DNA from: Hexactinellida sp. DTS-2022
Taxonomy: Eukaryota; Porifera; Hexactinellida
DNA length: 64,000 nucleotides
Reading direction: 5' to 3'
Assembly (NCBI GenBank): GCA_028753945.1
Contig: JAPNXP010000001.1
Location: forward strand, 1,364,001 to 1,428,000
The position numbers and the translations under genes are program-made. Shown here in pieces: positions 1 through 12,000 of this stretch (within the stretch, counting starts at the first letter, position 1; each line of letters starts with the position of its first letter). The notes beneath the pieces were generated by a model. That model had not been told where the DNA came from. It searched no databases and was given only the letters and a program-made list of their open reading frames with translations.

Positions 1-2369
1 AGGCGTACTTCGATCTGTTTGTTCTCAGCATCGACAAGAGTCAGAAGGGGTTCAAGCCGGAGGAGCGGATCCAGTACCTGAACGAGTACCACACCTACTC
101 CGTCTACCGCTACACCTGCAGGGGTCTGTTCGAGAGACACAAGCTGCTCTTCTCGCTACAGATGTGCGCCAAGATCCTCGAGGCCTCCGGCAAGCTCAAC
201 ATGGAGGAGTACAACTTCCTGCTGAGAGGGGGCGTGGTGCTGGACCGCGAGACGCAGATGGATAACCCCGTGTCCAGCTGGCTGGAAGACTCCTCCTGGG
301 ACCACGTCACGGAGCTCGACAAGCTGTCCAACTTCAACGGAGTGGCGAACTCCTTCGAGCAGTACGGACGGGACTGGCACCGCTGGTTCACACAGCAGGA
401 GCCCGAGAATAGCCCGCTGCCCGGCGAGTGGGAGAACGCGTGCAACGAGCTCCAGCGCATGCTCATAGTCCGCTGTCTCAGACAGGACAGGGTCACTCAG
501 TGCGTCACTGCGTTCATAACTAACAACCTGGGCGTGCGCTTCGTGGAGCCGCCAGTGCTCAACATGCAGTCGGTGGTTAGCGACAGCAGCGCGCGCACCC
601 CGCTCATATTCGTGCTCTCGCCGGGCGTGGACCCGGTGGGGGCGCTCACGCAGCTGGCGCTGGACCTGGGCAAGAGCGACCGGTTCGACACCTTGTCACT
701 GGGACAGGGACAGGCCCCCATCGCGAGGAAGCTCATCACGAATGGCGTGAAGGAAGGCAGGTGGGTGTTCCTCGCGAACTGCCACTTGTCGCTCTCTTGG
801 ATGCCGCACTTCAACAAGCTGGTGGAGGAGGAGCTGTATATCAAAACTCCGCACAAAGACTTCCGACTCTGGCTGAGCTCCAGTCCCCACCCGGAGTTCC
901 CCATCGCCATCCTGCAGGCCGGCGTCAAGATGACCACGGAGCCCCCCAAGGGCATAAAGGCAAACATGAAGCGTCTCTACCAGACCGTTAGCGAGAGCCA
1001 CTTCGGCGAGGTGGGGTGTGCGCACAAGTTCAAGAAGCTCCTCTTCGCGCTCTGCTTCTTCCACGCAGTGCTCATCGAGCGCCGCAAGTTCCTGATGCTC
1101 GGCTGGAACGTGGTGTACGGATTCAACGACTCGGACTTCGAGGTCTCCATGAACATTCTGGACATCTACCTGCAGTCGTACCCGGACACGCCCTGGGACA
1201 CGCTCAAGTACCTCATAGCGGGCGTCTCCTACGGGGGCCACGTCACGGACGACTGGGACAGACGGCTGCTGCTCAACTACATCAACGACTTCTTCTGCGA
1301 CCAGTGTCTCGAGGAGCCCTACTTCAAGCTGAGCTCCCTCCCCACCTACTACATCCCCAAGGACGGGTCTCTGCAGAGCTACCGGGACCTGGTCGACCGG
1401 CTGCCCACTGCCGACAAGCCGGAGGCGTTCGGACAGCACAACAACGCAGACATCGCTTCGCAGATCCGAGAGACGCGCACCCTCCTGGACACGCTTCTCT
1501 CCCTGCAGCCCCAGGTGTCCGTGGTGCAGGGGCAGTCCAGCGAGGACAAGGTGCTCGAGCTGGCTTCGGACGTGCTGAGGCAGATTCCGGAGCTCATCGA
1601 CCCGGAGGCCGCCGCCGCGGTGCTAGCCGAGGACTCCTCGGCCCTCAAGGTGGTGCTCCTGCAGGAGATCGACCGGTACAACGCGCTGCTGCGGGCCATC
1701 CGCTCGTCCCTGCTGGATCTGGAGAGGGGCATTAAGGGACAGGTTGTGATGTCATCGGACCTGGACCAGGTGTTCCTCTGCATCCTGGAGGCCAGGGTCC
1801 CTCCCCTGTGGGAGAGGGCGTACCCCTCCCTCAAGCCGCTGGCCTCCTGGACGCGGGACCTGATACAGCGGGTGAAGCAGTTCTCGACCTGGGCAGAGAA
1901 CGCGCAGCCGCCGGTCCTCTTCTGGATGTCTGCGTTCACATTTCCGACGGGCTTCCTGACGGCCGTGTTGCAGACCGCGGCGCGGCAGAACAACGTGTCT
2001 GTGGACCAGCTGAGTTGGGAGTTCCACGTGTCCACTCTCGACGACGCGAACATAACGACTCAGCCCAAGGACGGCGTGTGGATAAAGGGGCTGTTCCTAG
2101 AGGGAGCCGGCTGGGACAAGAAGTCCAGCTGTTTGGTGGAACCCAACCCGATGCAGCTCAACTGTGTCATGCCATCCATACACTTCAAGCCTGTGGAGTC
2201 CAAGAAAAAGGTAAAGGGAATCTACCAAGCCCCCTGCTACTACTACCCCGACAGGTCTGGCAAGAGGGGAGCGTCCTTTGTGGTCGCTGTGGATCTCAAA
2301 TCCGGGGCCTCTCCCATCGACCTCTGGGTGAAACGAGGCACCGCCCTCCTAATGAGTTTGGAGTGTTAA
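1..2369 (+). CDS. DNAH2-like: Axonemal dynein heavy chain, C-terminal part (DNAH2-like), 5' truncated by window edge
   Basis: The reading frame is open from base 3 to the TAA at 2367-2369 (788 codons) with no intron. It enters from outside the window, so the internal Met at 162 is not a start. Visible parts in order: the region before AAA6 with the family string LFERHKLLFSLQM, the AAA6 region (TPLIFVLSPGVDPVGAL, then WVFLANCHLS), and the C-terminal domain (FWMSAFTFPTGFLTAVLQ, PKDGVWIKGLFLEGAGW, PCYYYP, ending VKRGTALLMSLEC). These are hallmark dynein heavy-chain strings. The short insert-free tail with EGAGWDKKSSCLVE and CYYYP recalls DNAH2 (inner-arm dynein f/I1 beta) more than DNAH5/8/9/11; that subtype call is from memory. 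Role: microtubule motor of the ciliary axoneme. Codon use is markedly GC-rich. An ATTAAA at 2514-2519 is a plausible poly(A) signal. Confidence 0.93.
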   Translation, partial: AYFDLFVLSIDKSQKGFKPEERIQYLNEYHTYSVYRYTCRGLFERHKLLFSLQMCAKILEASGKLNMEEYNFLLRGGVVLDRETQMDNPVSSWLEDSSWDHVTELDKLSNFNGVANSFEQYGRDWHRWFTQQEPENSPLPGEWENACNELQRMLIVRCLRQDRVTQCVTAFITNNLGVRFVEPPVLNMQSVVSDSSARTPLIFVLSPGVDPVGALTQLALDLGKSDRFDTLSLGQGQAPIARKLITNGVKEGRWVFLANCHLSLSWMPHFNKLVEEELYIKTPHKDFRLWLSSSPHPEFPIAILQAGVKMTTEPPKGIKANMKRLYQTVSESHFGEVGCAHKFKKLLFALCFFHAVLIERRKFLMLGWNVVYGFNDSDFEVSMNILDIYLQSYPDTPWDTLKYLIAGVSYGGHVTDDWDRRLLLNYINDFFCDQCLEEPYFKLSSLPTYYIPKDGSLQSYRDLVDRLPTADKPEAFGQHNNADIASQIRETRTLLDTLLSLQPQVSVVQGQSSEDKVLELASDVLRQIPELIDPEAAAAVLAEDSSALKVVLLQEIDRYNALLRAIRSSLLDLERGIKGQVVMSSDLDQVFLCILEARVPPLWERAYPSLKPLASWTRDLIQRVKQFSTWAENAQPPVLFWMSAFTFPTGFLTAVLQTAARQNNVSVDQLSWEFHVSTLDDANITTQPKDGVWIKGLFLEGAGWDKKSSCLVEPNPMQLNCVMPSIHFKPVESKKKVKGIYQAPCYYYPDRSGKRGASFVVAVDLKSGASPIDLWVKRGTALLMSLEC

Positions 2370-3054
2370 TCTCTGGAAGTCTATTTACATATCTGTAATC
2401 CTTATCAGTGGAATTGTAAGCTATCACTTATTATTCTTATTATTGTTATTCTAACTCGTTATCTCTCGATTTATTATTTACATTTAGTTTATTTATGCGT
2501 TATTTACTGTTCCATTAAATTATATTAATTAAATTAACTGTAAAATCCTAGAAGTTATATATTAATTTCAATTAATTAACCTCAATCGTAGTTTCTCCTG
2601 GTCAACCTTTAAACATGCTGTAATTATTCTCACTACAAATCTGAATTTGCTGAATTTTGAGAATTTATTGACTAATTGATTTCTAATTTTATTCTTGCCT
2701 TCTACTATCCTGGAGTGTATTAATCAGTGTTATTCGCAATACACATGTTTCGACCATTGACAAGCGTTAATAACTGTAATTATTATGAAACATGTACAAA
2801 TCGAACTCTTCACTTACTTTACTCCGTGCAACAGGTAATATTCAGTACATTAATCCACAGTTCAACTTATTTATTCATAATACTGCCATTAATTATCTGA
2901 GCAACCTTTGTGAGATTCTGAAAGAGACAATATCCCAATGTGTTAGAATGGTATATATTTTGTTTGTTTTGCTATAGATAATTATTTTGTATCCAACTTC
3001 AACAGTCGGTTGTTATACTTGTTATACAGTCAGTTAGTAGCTGTAGTATATGGT
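2370..3054. other. AT-rich spacer between dynein and IFT139 genes
   Basis: This holds the 3' flank of the dynein gene, with a possible poly(A) signal ATTAAA at 2514-2519, and the 5' flank of IFT139. I see no other gene or named repeat in it. A short open frame at 2792-2977 has no recognisable protein features. Confidence 0.6.
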
Positions 3055-6000
3055 ATGGAGTCTGAGTTTTATACTTTGGTCCAGTACTTGGCATTGGAGC
3101 GATACTCCCAGCAGATGGAGACTGCGTGTCTAGGCGCCATAGAGAGTCAGGGGAGTTACCCGGTCTTCTATTTGTGGAAAGCTGTCAGTCTCTTGTTTCA
3201 AGAGAGAATCCCAGAGTGCATTCAGGAGCTGGAGGGCATCCGAGAGAAGAAGGACGTCAATTTATGTACTCTCTTCGCCCTTAGGTATTTCTCTTATTTT
3301 ATACATGTTTGCTAATTTGTTATTTAGAATCCTTTGTAGCATTGTTCATTGGCTTTTTACTTTAGTAATTATAAAATAATTAAATCAGAATTAATTTAAT
3401 GTGTAATCTCTCCAACATACATTCTTAACTACTTTACTATGTCGCTCAATGGATACTCTGACATGACATTATGATACTAATTACTTTATTGTTTCTATAA
3501 ACTGATTTACAATACTTTTTTGGATGTAAAATATAGTTTCATAATGTACATTCTCTAGTCAGTTGATTTTATTCCAACTAATACGATACGCCACAAAGCA
3601 AATGTAAGCAATCTTATTACTGAAGCTATTTTGAGATCAGCCATACGTAGATCCACTCACGAGTGAAATGTGCTAGTTCAAATTTCTAAAACGATCTACA
3701 CAAAGACTGAAAGTATTTATTTTTAAATGTTATTTGATACTAATTAGAACTAGCTGGAAGACATACGTCCATTTAAGGATGGTTTCAGTTTATTTATTTT
3801 CTTTTACATCGAAACTATTTAGCTAATTAAGGAATATATTTATGAATTAATTCTCTTCCCATTCTATGCATACCTTTTAAACCATAATTTGAATTATATA
3901 ATAAGCAAATTATATATTTTATTAATGCAGCAGACCCCATTAGTACACACCTCCGAAAATAGTAATATATGAACCAAATTGTTGATGAACCTCGCTAACC
4001 ATTGTGTTGTATGAGCCCTGTGTACTAATTCTATTTGATTCCCGAGTTTCGCAATACGTCATCCTGTCATTCCTTTATGCAATTGATAAATTATTTCATA
4101 GAACATTGTGCTATAAGCTTTGGAAATTTTAGTACACAACTACCCTTTATTAATCTGGAGAGATATTCCCATTGTTGGTCACTGCTCACTTTATAAGCAC
4201 GAATTATTATAACATTTGAATTGAATATGATACCTAAACTACCTTTATCCAATACAGGGACGCTCATAAGAAAGCCAAATTGGTCGATAAAGACACGATT
4301 GCTCAGATCGAGTCTAGCATAAAGTCAGTCAGACAGAACTGCACTGACCGAGCTCTCTACAACGCGGCCATGTATCTGTGGCTCAATGGGCGACACGAAA
4401 AGAGCCGCGAGTATGTTGACAGGATGCTCAAGCTGTCTCCCAAGAGCAAGGACGGGATCCTCCTAAGGGGCTGGATCGACCTCACTTGCAACAAGGAGCC
4501 CTACATCAAGAAGAGCATCAAGTACTTCGAAGTAGGCATGCAATTACATTGTAGTTCTATTATTATTTAGCTAAATACTAGGATGTTCTCACCAGCGGAG
4601 GGGACCAATACGTGGGGGGATCCTTGGGGGCCCTGATCGGGAAGTCGCGCTATCTGACTCTCAAAAACAACTTCAGCAATGCTCTCGACGTGATCAGCGA
4701 GGCGGTGGTCACATTTCCCAAGTCCACCCCCGCGCTCATCGAGAAGGCCAGACTGCAGGTGATGCTGCGGGAGTGGGAGAGCGCCATGGACACTTGTCAG
4801 CGCATTCTGGGCCTGGAGCAGGAGTGTATCGAAGCGGTCAGTGAATATATGTATACTGTTCTCGTCACTATGTCTTCTTTGCGTAAATATAATTTGAAAT
4901 TACTTTAATGGCTAATTAATGCAACTAGGATTGTGTCCAATGGAGTGAGCCAGTTTAAAAGTAATATCTCCCTTGAACTGTAGTTGGGTCTAGCTATTGC
5001 AGATAAATAGCTCCAAACTACGATATACACGCTTGAAATTTCCCTAGGGTGATTCTGGTTAACTTAATCTTGCTTATTTCCCTTAGCCTTCTTTCGTATT
5101 TAGTATTGCAGATACAATTTGACCAATAACGTAGTATATTTATCAATTTAATAGTTTGAATGCAAATATACAATATTTCTAATGTAATAATAGTGCGCAT
5201 GACCTATGTTGCTAGTAAGTATATACTTACTTCTACGTAGACTTTCATTTTGGTCGATTGCTTGGCTATTTTCCAGAATTGATTTTCCCAAAAATTGATC
5301 TTTTCAGTTGTTCTACTAATTCATATTTGCTACTGCTGTCTGCTTAACTAAGACCTTTCACTATTTAACTAATTCTAATAACTATGTTATTTACTTTCAC
5401 TTAGCATTCATAATATTATATTTCTCACTTTTCTAACATGTTTTCGAGAATCAAAATGTTTAGAGATAACACAGCTGGTATATCATTATTGTTAAGTTCA
5501 TTATTGGAATATCACGTTAAGCATCATAATAAATATTTAATAAATTTATCATTTAGGATTTTTAATAAATAAAATAAAATCATTACTTTTAATACTACTG
5601 ACAATTGTTAAAGTGAATTTATCTACTGACAAGCTTGTTGTATTATGGAAAGTACTGACAAACCAAAATCTTTCGCACATCGCTTACTCGCTTCCAATGT
5701 GTTTACTCAATACTGATATAGCGAATCAACAAATAGTAAAAGTTTTCCCATAACATCCTATCTTAAGAACAATAAGAAGTTGTGGTGCCCTTACCATTGA
5801 TATTTAGATCGTGCTATGCTAAACACTACAACATTTAAAAACTTACCTAGCGTTAGTTATTTCGTTTTCAGAATCTCAGAATTAAACCTTGTGTTTTAGA
5901 ATAATACGAGCCCTTCGGTCTCGGTCGCTTTGCGACAGATCGGTGCTACGCACCTCTAGTTAACGGCCGCTATGCGGCCTTACGCACTAAACAATTGATT

Positions 6001-9000
6001 ACATAGTTAGTAATATTTGTCATAGTTATATACTTATAATACCCGTTGTAAGCTAACTTCTAGGTTGATTTTGAATTTCATTAATTTGTTTACCTATTTT
6101 GTGTAAACAACAACAATAAATATTCATATTAGAAATTTATAAACGCGAAATTCGTATTCAGCATACTTGTTTACCTATTATAACATTTGTTTACCATTAT
6201 AACATTTGAAAGTTAGTTTATATCTCAAATATATATGCGGTTTCTATTCCCCCATCACTTTAATACAATCCGGACAAACACACAAACAAACAAACAAACA
6301 CACAAACAAACAAACAAACACACACACACACACACACACACAACAATCGAGATTTAGTAATATAGATAAGAATAATATAAGAATAGATTCGTCACATCTT
6401 TATGAAATCTCGCTGTTCTAGATTCACCTGAAAGCGCTGTATCAGTTGGCTGTGGAGGGTCAGCACTACACCGCGGTGGAGACGATCGGAGATCTGATTC
6501 AGGTTATCGACAGGAAGGAGCCACAGAACCACGCGCTCTACTACCAGCTCTCGCTCCCTCTGTGCAGAGTGTGTGGGAGGTCTCCTGCAGTTGTCTCTCA
6601 GACTCTGGCCCTAGTCGAGAGAGCGTGTGCCCTCAGGGGAAACAATCCCGTCTACACAACTGAGCTAGCTTATCAGCTGTTGCTACAGGGGAAAGTCAAT
6701 GATGCACTCAAAATATACAAAAAGGTTACACATTATATCTGATCATTCATACAATAACTAGAAAACAAAGTTAATTCATATTAATTCAAATTTCAATTAG
6801 CCTAAGTAATGTTGGTACATAATATTTATTATTAGTTTTCTTTTATCGACTAAAATTATGGGAAAAGTGAATGGAAATTGCTTACAGCGCAGTAACACCA
6901 TAAAGTTTGAATATTCTTTGTTAATATATTGATTTATAACCTTAGGCGTTCTCTTTTGATGACACGAGTGTGGCTGCTCTCGCTGGAGCAATACACTGCC
7001 AGATTCTACTGGGGAGGCTGGATGAGGCCAAACAACAGCTGGACTTTTTAGAAGAAGTACAAGCTACCATCGGCAAGTCAGCTGAGGTTTCTTATCTCTC
7101 TGCAATCCTAGGAATTAAGCAGAACAGAGGGCCTGATGCGATCCTCTCGCTGCTGGACGAAACTGCCCAGCTGCACTTCCAGGCTGTCAGAGACGTCCCA
7201 TTGGGGGCTCAGTACTTTGTTCTGCTGAACCCAGATTTTATTCTCCAGGTTTATTAATGAATACTCTTACTATCTGTTATAGCATACACTTGTATAGCTC
7301 TATTACTATTCTACTGTTCAGATTGTGAATGATCTGATGAGCTTCAGTCCCACCGACCCGCTCCTGCCCAGCCAGGAGCCCTCCCGTGTTCTGAGCTCGA
7401 CTAGCTTTCTCCTCGCCCCGGTGTGCTCCTCTGCTCCCGGCATAGCGTCCGTCTGGCTGCTGCAGGCGCGCGTCAGCTACCTGTCGGGGGAGCCTGACAG
7501 GGCCCTGGCGCACCTCGACACCTGCTTTAACCGCAGCGGAGACAGCCTGCCCGGGGCCACCCCCGGCGCCGCTGAGGCCCACGTGCTAGCGGCGCAGATA
7601 CACATCTCCGCAGGCGACTACACTCAGGCTTCTGTCAGCCTGGACCAAGCTCTCAGTCTCAGTTTCGATATTCGAGACAATCCGCATTACCAGCTTATAA
7701 AGGCCCAGGTAAGCTTAACTCCCTCGTGAGAATATTCAATTAATATACGTTCGATAAATACTTATCTTATTTCTCTAGTAACTTAAATTAATGTAGATTG
7801 TTAAATGTAATTTGTTTACAACTACGTATTGGTTCCAATACAGTAACATTTCTTTTATCAATTTTGAACCGAAATAGTTTTTAAACATTATTAGTTACAA
7901 TGAAATTACAATAGGAATGTATCTATATCAGGCTAATATTATTTTGATTGCGTTTTATGAATTAACATTATTTTATCTCGTTAACATAAAATTAGATAGA
8001 CTCATGACAAGAATCAACTAATTATTGGAAATATTATGATTCCCTATACAATTATTTACTTTCACTGTAAATTCCTTAGTCGAATTTAACTTAATTCACT
8101 ACTGCTTTCAGGTTAGCCGTAGACTGAGAGACATGGAAGAGGCCCTTAGGTGTCTCAACCTAGCCATCTCACTAACCGGGATCGCCATTGAGGGCGGACA
8201 GGGGGGCAAAAGGAGTACCAAGGGGACTCCTCATTCAATTGGGATCCAGGAGAAAGCTTCTATTTACCTTGAATATGCAGAGGTATTGAGTGAAATGGGG
8301 GATAAGGAGAAGGCTGAGAGAACAATGAAAGAAGCAAAGGGACTATTTACGGGGACCCCTGCCGAGGCTCGCGTTCAGCTAGCAGAGGCAGACATCCACT
8401 CTAGGAGTGGAGATATCGACAGCGCACTTAAAATCCTGGGAGCTATAACTGTAAGCCAGCCCTGCTTCGTGGAAGCTGCCAGAAGGATGGCAGACATCTA
8501 TCTTGACAACAGAAAGGATAAGAAGTTGTTTATTCAGACTCACAAAGACTTGGCATCGAAGGTGCAATTACGTTATATTTCATAGTTCATACAATGTTCT
8601 GCTTTTACACATTTGTTTACTTTCTAGGTACCACAATCCTATGTCACTCTTCTGCTCGGCGATGCGTACATGAAAGTGCAGAACCCAGAGAAGGCAATAG
8701 AGGTGTATGAGTCTGTTCTAAAGAAGAATCCCAAAGACGCTAATCTCTCTCGCAAGATCGGACACGTTCTAGTTATCACACATAATTACAGGTTAATATG
8801 AATACTCATAGTCGTAGCATAATGATAAGTTACATTTATAATTTGCTGGAAAGCTAATAGAACAATTGGATGAGCTCCACTTTCATATAAACTACTGTAG
8901 ATCCAAATTTATGATGAACTTTTAGAGTGTAATACAAAGTAGATTGTTAATAATACGTAGTTAACTGGACTTTCAGTTTGGCACTTCCAATTATTCCTAT

Positions 9001-12000
9001 CGAAGAAAATATCGGTTATACATCTAACAAATGATTGAACATAAACTCCAGGGGTGAAATTTATTAATTATTATTTTACTTTAGTAAAGCTATCAACTAT
9101 TACGAAACTGCTTTGAAGAACCAGAAAGAACCTCAACTCCTACACGATCTTGCAGAGCTTTACTTTAAGCTGAAAAATTACGACAAAGCAATTCGTGTAT
9201 TAACAGAAGCTCTTAACGAGCACAAACAGCACAAAGTTCCAGACCTTTCCAGTTCCATAGAGGAGTCCAGACTCCTAGCTCTACTCGCCAGAGTGCATGC
9301 GAACACCGGACAGCCAGACGAGGCCCTCAACGTGTGGCGTCAAGCTCACCAGGTACATTATTACATTATTACACTCATAAGTAGTCTATCACAAATACAG
9401 TATAATTACATTGTGCAGACTTATTTAATTATTATTATAACTAGAATATGTCGAAATAATTTACTCGCTTAGTTATATAATAGAATATTCATTAGCTTAG
9501 TCTACTCTCATACCAATGGTAAGAACTAGCTTGAACATATGATTTATATGACCTAGAATCCTAGATGTATCAGTTTACTAATACCATATTAATATATAAC
9601 ATTATATCTTTACTAATTCCATGAAATCGCTTAGTTCTACTCACATGATAGCACTATCGGCTGTAATACCAGTAATTACCATAGATTGATAATTACTGTG
9701 GTTCATGAAGTTCTAATGAGAACTATGATTCATTCTTTATGTAGAAGAAGAGTGTCGTATTCAATTACAGTGTAGGATTGGAAATTGAAAGCGAAGTTAT
9801 TAACGAATTGATTATAGAACTGAAACGAAAAGTATTTTACTGTGCCACTATACTAGTATAGTTGCCTAGTTCTAATCTTATATAAGGAAGAGACTTGTAA
9901 AGTAAATCAAATAGAAATACAAACAAAAACAAAATTTAAACATAATAGAATTTAATATTCAAAATGAGTTCAAGAAATTCTAACGATAGCAAGAAGATGA
10001 CCAAAAATATCCTTGACTTCCTCAAGATGGATAGCAAAACTCTCGTTAACTTACCGATTATTGAGCTCCGCAGAATTGCTCGGGAGAAATCCCGCACTCT
10101 TCCATATAAAACAGCGATTGATATGGAAAGTATTCTTTCCAAGGAACGAAGAAGGCTGAAGAAATTGGTGTATGCTGAGAGTGACAAAGACAAGTATAAC
10201 TGTCTTATCTCTGATTATGATGTTGAAATTCAACAAATGGTATCAACAAAGAAAGCGCTATTAGATGAAAAGAGGAGATTATTGGACGAGATTAACCAGT
10301 ACAGGCAGTGCCTCGCCTCAACTACCTAGCAGCTTAAATTAATAACTTCACATCTCTTAACTCACTTAAACAACACATCTAAAGTAATCTCTTTATTTTT
10401 ATATTGTAACAAATTACTAATTCTATCCTACCAGTCATTCTAAAATTATTGCCCTTACTTGACTCTAAATTAGAGTATTAATAAACTTTTCACATTCTAT
10501 TAATAACTTCTCAGTTTGAAAATTATATCACGGATGGATTTATAATTAGTAAATTTAATATATCTCGAGACTCATATAGTTGCAACAGAAATTGTATAAA
10601 ATTACCTAATCATGTATGACCAATTTGGCTGTAAAATACATAAACATCAGTAATTACATAAGCCACTATCCTTATACAAAGCATTGACATTTTGCATCAA
10701 GGTTCTGGCTTACTTATAGTATAAAAGAAGATCTGAGTATGTTCTACTGAAAAAATTATATTAGTTGTTTCAGCGATTCAATTAAAGTTATTACACTTTT
10801 AGAAAAGCTGAAAATATATCTTATAGTATATTAAATCACAATGATTTTTGTTTGTTTGTTTGTTCAGAATTGATTAAGGAACTGGTAAGAGATACAGACT
10901 TGAAATTTGGCAGGGGGGTAGGGATACTGTATCTAGAAACAAGTTCTAATATCTAAGAAAAATATAATTATTAGAACTCGATTGTTGTGTGTTGTTTGTC
11001 CGGATTGTATTAAAGTAATCGGGGAATAAAAACCGCATTTATATTGGAGATAGAAACTAGCTTCTAATGGGTATTATAGGTAAACAAGTGTGCTAAACAC
11101 GAATTTCGCATTTATAAATTTCTAATATGAATATTTATTGTTGTGTTTGCAAAATTGGTAAACAAATTATTAAAATCTAAAATGATTTACTAAGTATGTT
11201 AATTCAATTTAAAATATTTTAAATGTTGTCTATTGAATTAAGCGAGAGCGCGTAGCGGTTGAGTTATCCGTCGCGAAGCGATCAAGAGCATAGGGCTCGT
11301 ATAATCAATATGTACTTTTGAAGTTAAGTAATGCTCAAGGGGGTATGTGTTACAACCCGTCCTTTTTATTACTAAATGACAAAAAGCGTGATGTTTTTCT
11401 TCAATTTTTCGTTCCATAATCGGAAGTTTTTTATAGGAGCCTAGATTCAGTTTAAGTCTATTGGAGTATGTAATTAAATACAACCGACATTTAATTTGAA
11501 AAGGCATGTGTTTTGAATACAAGCAAGGGCCGCAGGCCCGAGTGCAAGTTGTAAGAACGCGCGTAGCTGGGACGAGGAATTTGTAATAATGTATATTGAT
11601 TCTTCTATCATTTGTATACAACAGTATAACCTGACCCAATAGTTATGTCCAGCTTGTTGTTACAACAAACTTGTGCATAGAGTTGTCACAGTATTTGTCT
11701 TCGGATCTAGTTTAGAATCTGTAAATACCGACCGTTATTTTAGCCAATCGCTTGGTGCCTTTACAGACAGACTTGACTGTAGTGTACTAATCAAATGGTG
11801 TCTTAATGAAGCTATTATTACATTTATGGCAGAAAGAAATTGTGGGCCCCCTCCCGGGAGGCCCCAGTCCCCTGCTCCAGGCGACTGCTGCGGCTCCGGC
11901 TGCAGCCCTTGTGTGCTTGACATTCACGAGCAGGAGCTGAGATTGTGGGAGTCATCTCTCAATGAGGCGAGGCCCCCCAGCAGGCCAGCTCTCGATACCG

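Larger units (their letters stand above)
4837..6421. other. Intron 3 of IFT139, with repeats
   Basis: A 1,585-bp intron, with donor GTCAGT at 4837 and acceptor TAG ending at 6421. It holds a multi-hairpin repeat (5904-5985), a reverse copy of a dispersed ~200-bp repeat (about 6040-6270) and a CAAA/CA microsatellite (6274-6342). I see no coding sequence. Confidence 0.75.

Noticed and set aside
110-2398. Long minus-strand and alternate-frame open frames opposite the dynein gene
   Set aside because: Shadows of a GC-rich coding exon; no family resemblance, while the plus frame is an unmistakable dynein.
6206-6421. 71-codon frame before IFT139 exon 4
   Set aside because: Begins in a dispersed repeat and reads through a CA microsatellite into the splice acceptor.
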